A stretch of DNA of 64,000 bases from Methylobacterium hispanicum. Its GTDB lineage: Bacteria; Pseudomonadota; Alphaproteobacteria; Rhizobiales; Beijerinckiaceae. Shown piece by piece: positions 63,076-64,000 of this stretch. Below the pieces are notes generated by a model. The model was not told the DNA's origin and searched no databases. It saw only the letters and a list, made by a program, of their open reading frames with translations. The translations under genes were made by a program, and so were the position numbers. Position 1 is the first letter of the stretch. Each line of letters opens with the position of its first letter. The stretch covers positions 1 to 64,000 of the forward strand of contig NZ_BPQO01000025.1 of assembly GCF_022179285.1 (NCBI RefSeq), read 5' to 3'.

Positions 63076-64000
63076 ATGCCCGCCCTAGACCGCATCCAGG
63101 CCTTCTCCGACGCCATCACCGCGTGGCGGCACGACCTGCACGCCCATCCCGAGCTGCTCTACGACGTGGAGCGCACGGCCGGCTTCGTGGCGGACAAGCT
63201 CAGGGCCTTTGGCTGCGACGCGGTCGTCACCGGCATCGGCCGCACCGGCGTCGTCGGGGTGATCCAGGGCCGGGGCGGGCGCTCGGACCGGGCGATCGGC
63301 CTGCGCGCCGACATGGACGCCCTGCCGATCCACGAGGTGCGCGACCTCGCCTACCGCTCCACCGTGCCGGGCCGGATGCACGCCTGCGGGCATGACGGGC
63401 ACACCGCGATGCTGCTCGGCGCCGCCCGCTACCTCGCCGAGACCCGCGATTTCGACGGGCGGGCGGTCCTGATCTTCCAGCCCGCCGAGGAGGGCGGGGG
63501 CGGCGGCGAGGCGATGGTCGAGGACGGGCTGATGGAGCGCTTCGGCATCGCGGCGGTCTACGGCATGCACAACATCCCGGGGCTGGCGCTCGGCCGCTTC
63601 GCGATCCGACCCGGCCCGATCATGGCCTCGACCGACCGCTTCACCGCGACGATCGAGGGAAGGGGCGGGCATGCCGCGCTCCCGCACGCGGCCGTCGACA
63701 GCGTGGTGGTGGCGAGCCACGTGGTGCTGGCGCTCCAATCGATCGTCGCCCGCAACGTCGATCCGCTGCAATCGGCCGTGGTCTCGGTCTGCGCGCTCGA
63801 AGCCGGCGAGGCCTTCAACGTCCTGCCGCAGAGCGTGACCCTGCGCGGCACCGTGCGGGCGCTGTCCTCCGAGGTGCGGGCGCTGATCAAGGACCGCATC
63901 GTCGCCCTGACCGAGGGCGTCGCCGGCGCGTTCGGGGCCGCGGGCAGCGTCGATTTCGGGTCGAGCTATCCCGTCACCGAGAACGACCCGGCGGAAGCCG
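63076..64000 (+). CDS. M20 family amidohydrolase (hippurate hydrolase-like), partial
   Basis: This gene runs off the window end; 308 codons are visible. ATG 63076 gives MPALDRIQAFSDAITAWRHDLHAHPELLYDVERTAGFVAD, the standard opening of M20 aminoacylase/amidohydrolases. Metal-site motifs are GLRADMDALPI (near residue 75), HACGHDGHTAMLLGAA (near 101), FQPAEEGGGGGEAMVEDGL (near 135) and GMHNIPGLALGRF (near 163). The dimerisation domain begins FTATIEGRGGHAALPH (near 193). Family members cleave N-acyl amino acids, hippurate or indole-acetyl amino acids. The spacer to the preceding gene holds only the hairpin at 62931-62972. Confidence 0.93.
   Translation, partial: MPALDRIQAFSDAITAWRHDLHAHPELLYDVERTAGFVADKLRAFGCDAVVTGIGRTGVVGVIQGRGGRSDRAIGLRADMDALPIHEVRDLAYRSTVPGRMHACGHDGHTAMLLGAARYLAETRDFDGRAVLIFQPAEEGGGGGEAMVEDGLMERFGIAAVYGMHNIPGLALGRFAIRPGPIMASTDRFTATIEGRGGHAALPHAAVDSVVVASHVVLALQSIVARNVDPLQSAVVSVCALEAGEAFNVLPQSVTLRGTVRALSSEVRALIKDRIVALTEGVAGAFGAAGSVDFGSSYPVTENDPAEA

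Overview
This is a very GC-rich (roughly 70% or more), densely coding chromosomal window from an alphaproteobacterium. Gene content points to Hyphomicrobiales, most likely Methylobacterium or a close relative. It has an sdhCDAB operon, an FzlA-type cell-division GST, an ExoR-type Sel1 periplasmic regulator, a split methylmalonyl-CoA mutase small subunit, ATP-type PEP carboxykinase, and short C-rich palindromes scattered between genes. The genus is inference. I see no tRNA, rRNA, IS transposase, integrase or CRISPR array.

Layout. 0-2.2 kb holds four small unrecognised genes and ends at a comM/yifB gene whose first codons are missing, so it looks like a recombination boundary. 3.7-9 kb has two secreted orphans, mcmB, uppP, an fzlA-like GST and an orphan. 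9.1-13.2 kb is a benzoylformate-decarboxylase-like TPP enzyme with a LysR regulator and a divergent SLC13/DASS-type permease. 13.3-17.6 kb is sdhC-sdhD-sdhA-sdhB, with a DUF433/DUF5615 toxin-antitoxin pair between sdhA and sdhB and an array of five hairpins behind sdhB. 18-24 kb has an Omp19/Inh-like lipoprotein, a peptide-deformylase homologue lacking metal ligands, poxB, lutABC (lactate to pyruvate to acetate) and a transglutaminase-like protein. 25-30 kb has eutBC, ilvD and exoR. 30.3-35.3 kb has truA, fmt, def and recR on the minus strand, with pckA divergent. 35.6-43.2 kb is envelope and efflux: a class A PBP with a C-terminal nuclease-like domain, an HdeD-family protein, EmrA/EmrB-type efflux and a lytic transglycosylase.

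43.5-54.6 kb is the most unusual part. It runs on one strand: inositol-3-phosphate synthase, an HD-like protein, a methyltransferase, a Gfo/Idh/MocA oxidoreductase, a YcaO protein, a TIM-barrel sugar isomerase, a GT4 glycosyltransferase, a PIG-L deacetylase, a uracil-DNA-glycosylase-fold protein and a flippase-like membrane protein, many with ATGA-type overlaps. Ino1, GT4 and PIG-L resemble the opening steps of mycothiol synthesis. With YcaO, methyltransferase and oxidoreductase this suggests an undescribed glucosaminyl-inositol-type metabolite. The product is inference.

54.6-64 kb holds an orphan PhoR-like kinase, copA-cueR with a clear MerR-type promoter, a VOC protein, a divergent Lrp/AsnC regulator and homodimeric 2-oxoacid dehydrogenase E1-like enzyme (MdeR/MdeB-like), and a partial M20 amidohydrolase cut by the window end.

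Three kinds of intergenic repeat occur: a palindromic element of about 180 bp (two copies in opposite orientation), a C-rich palindrome family with one full-length copy of about 196 bp, and the hairpin array behind sdhB.
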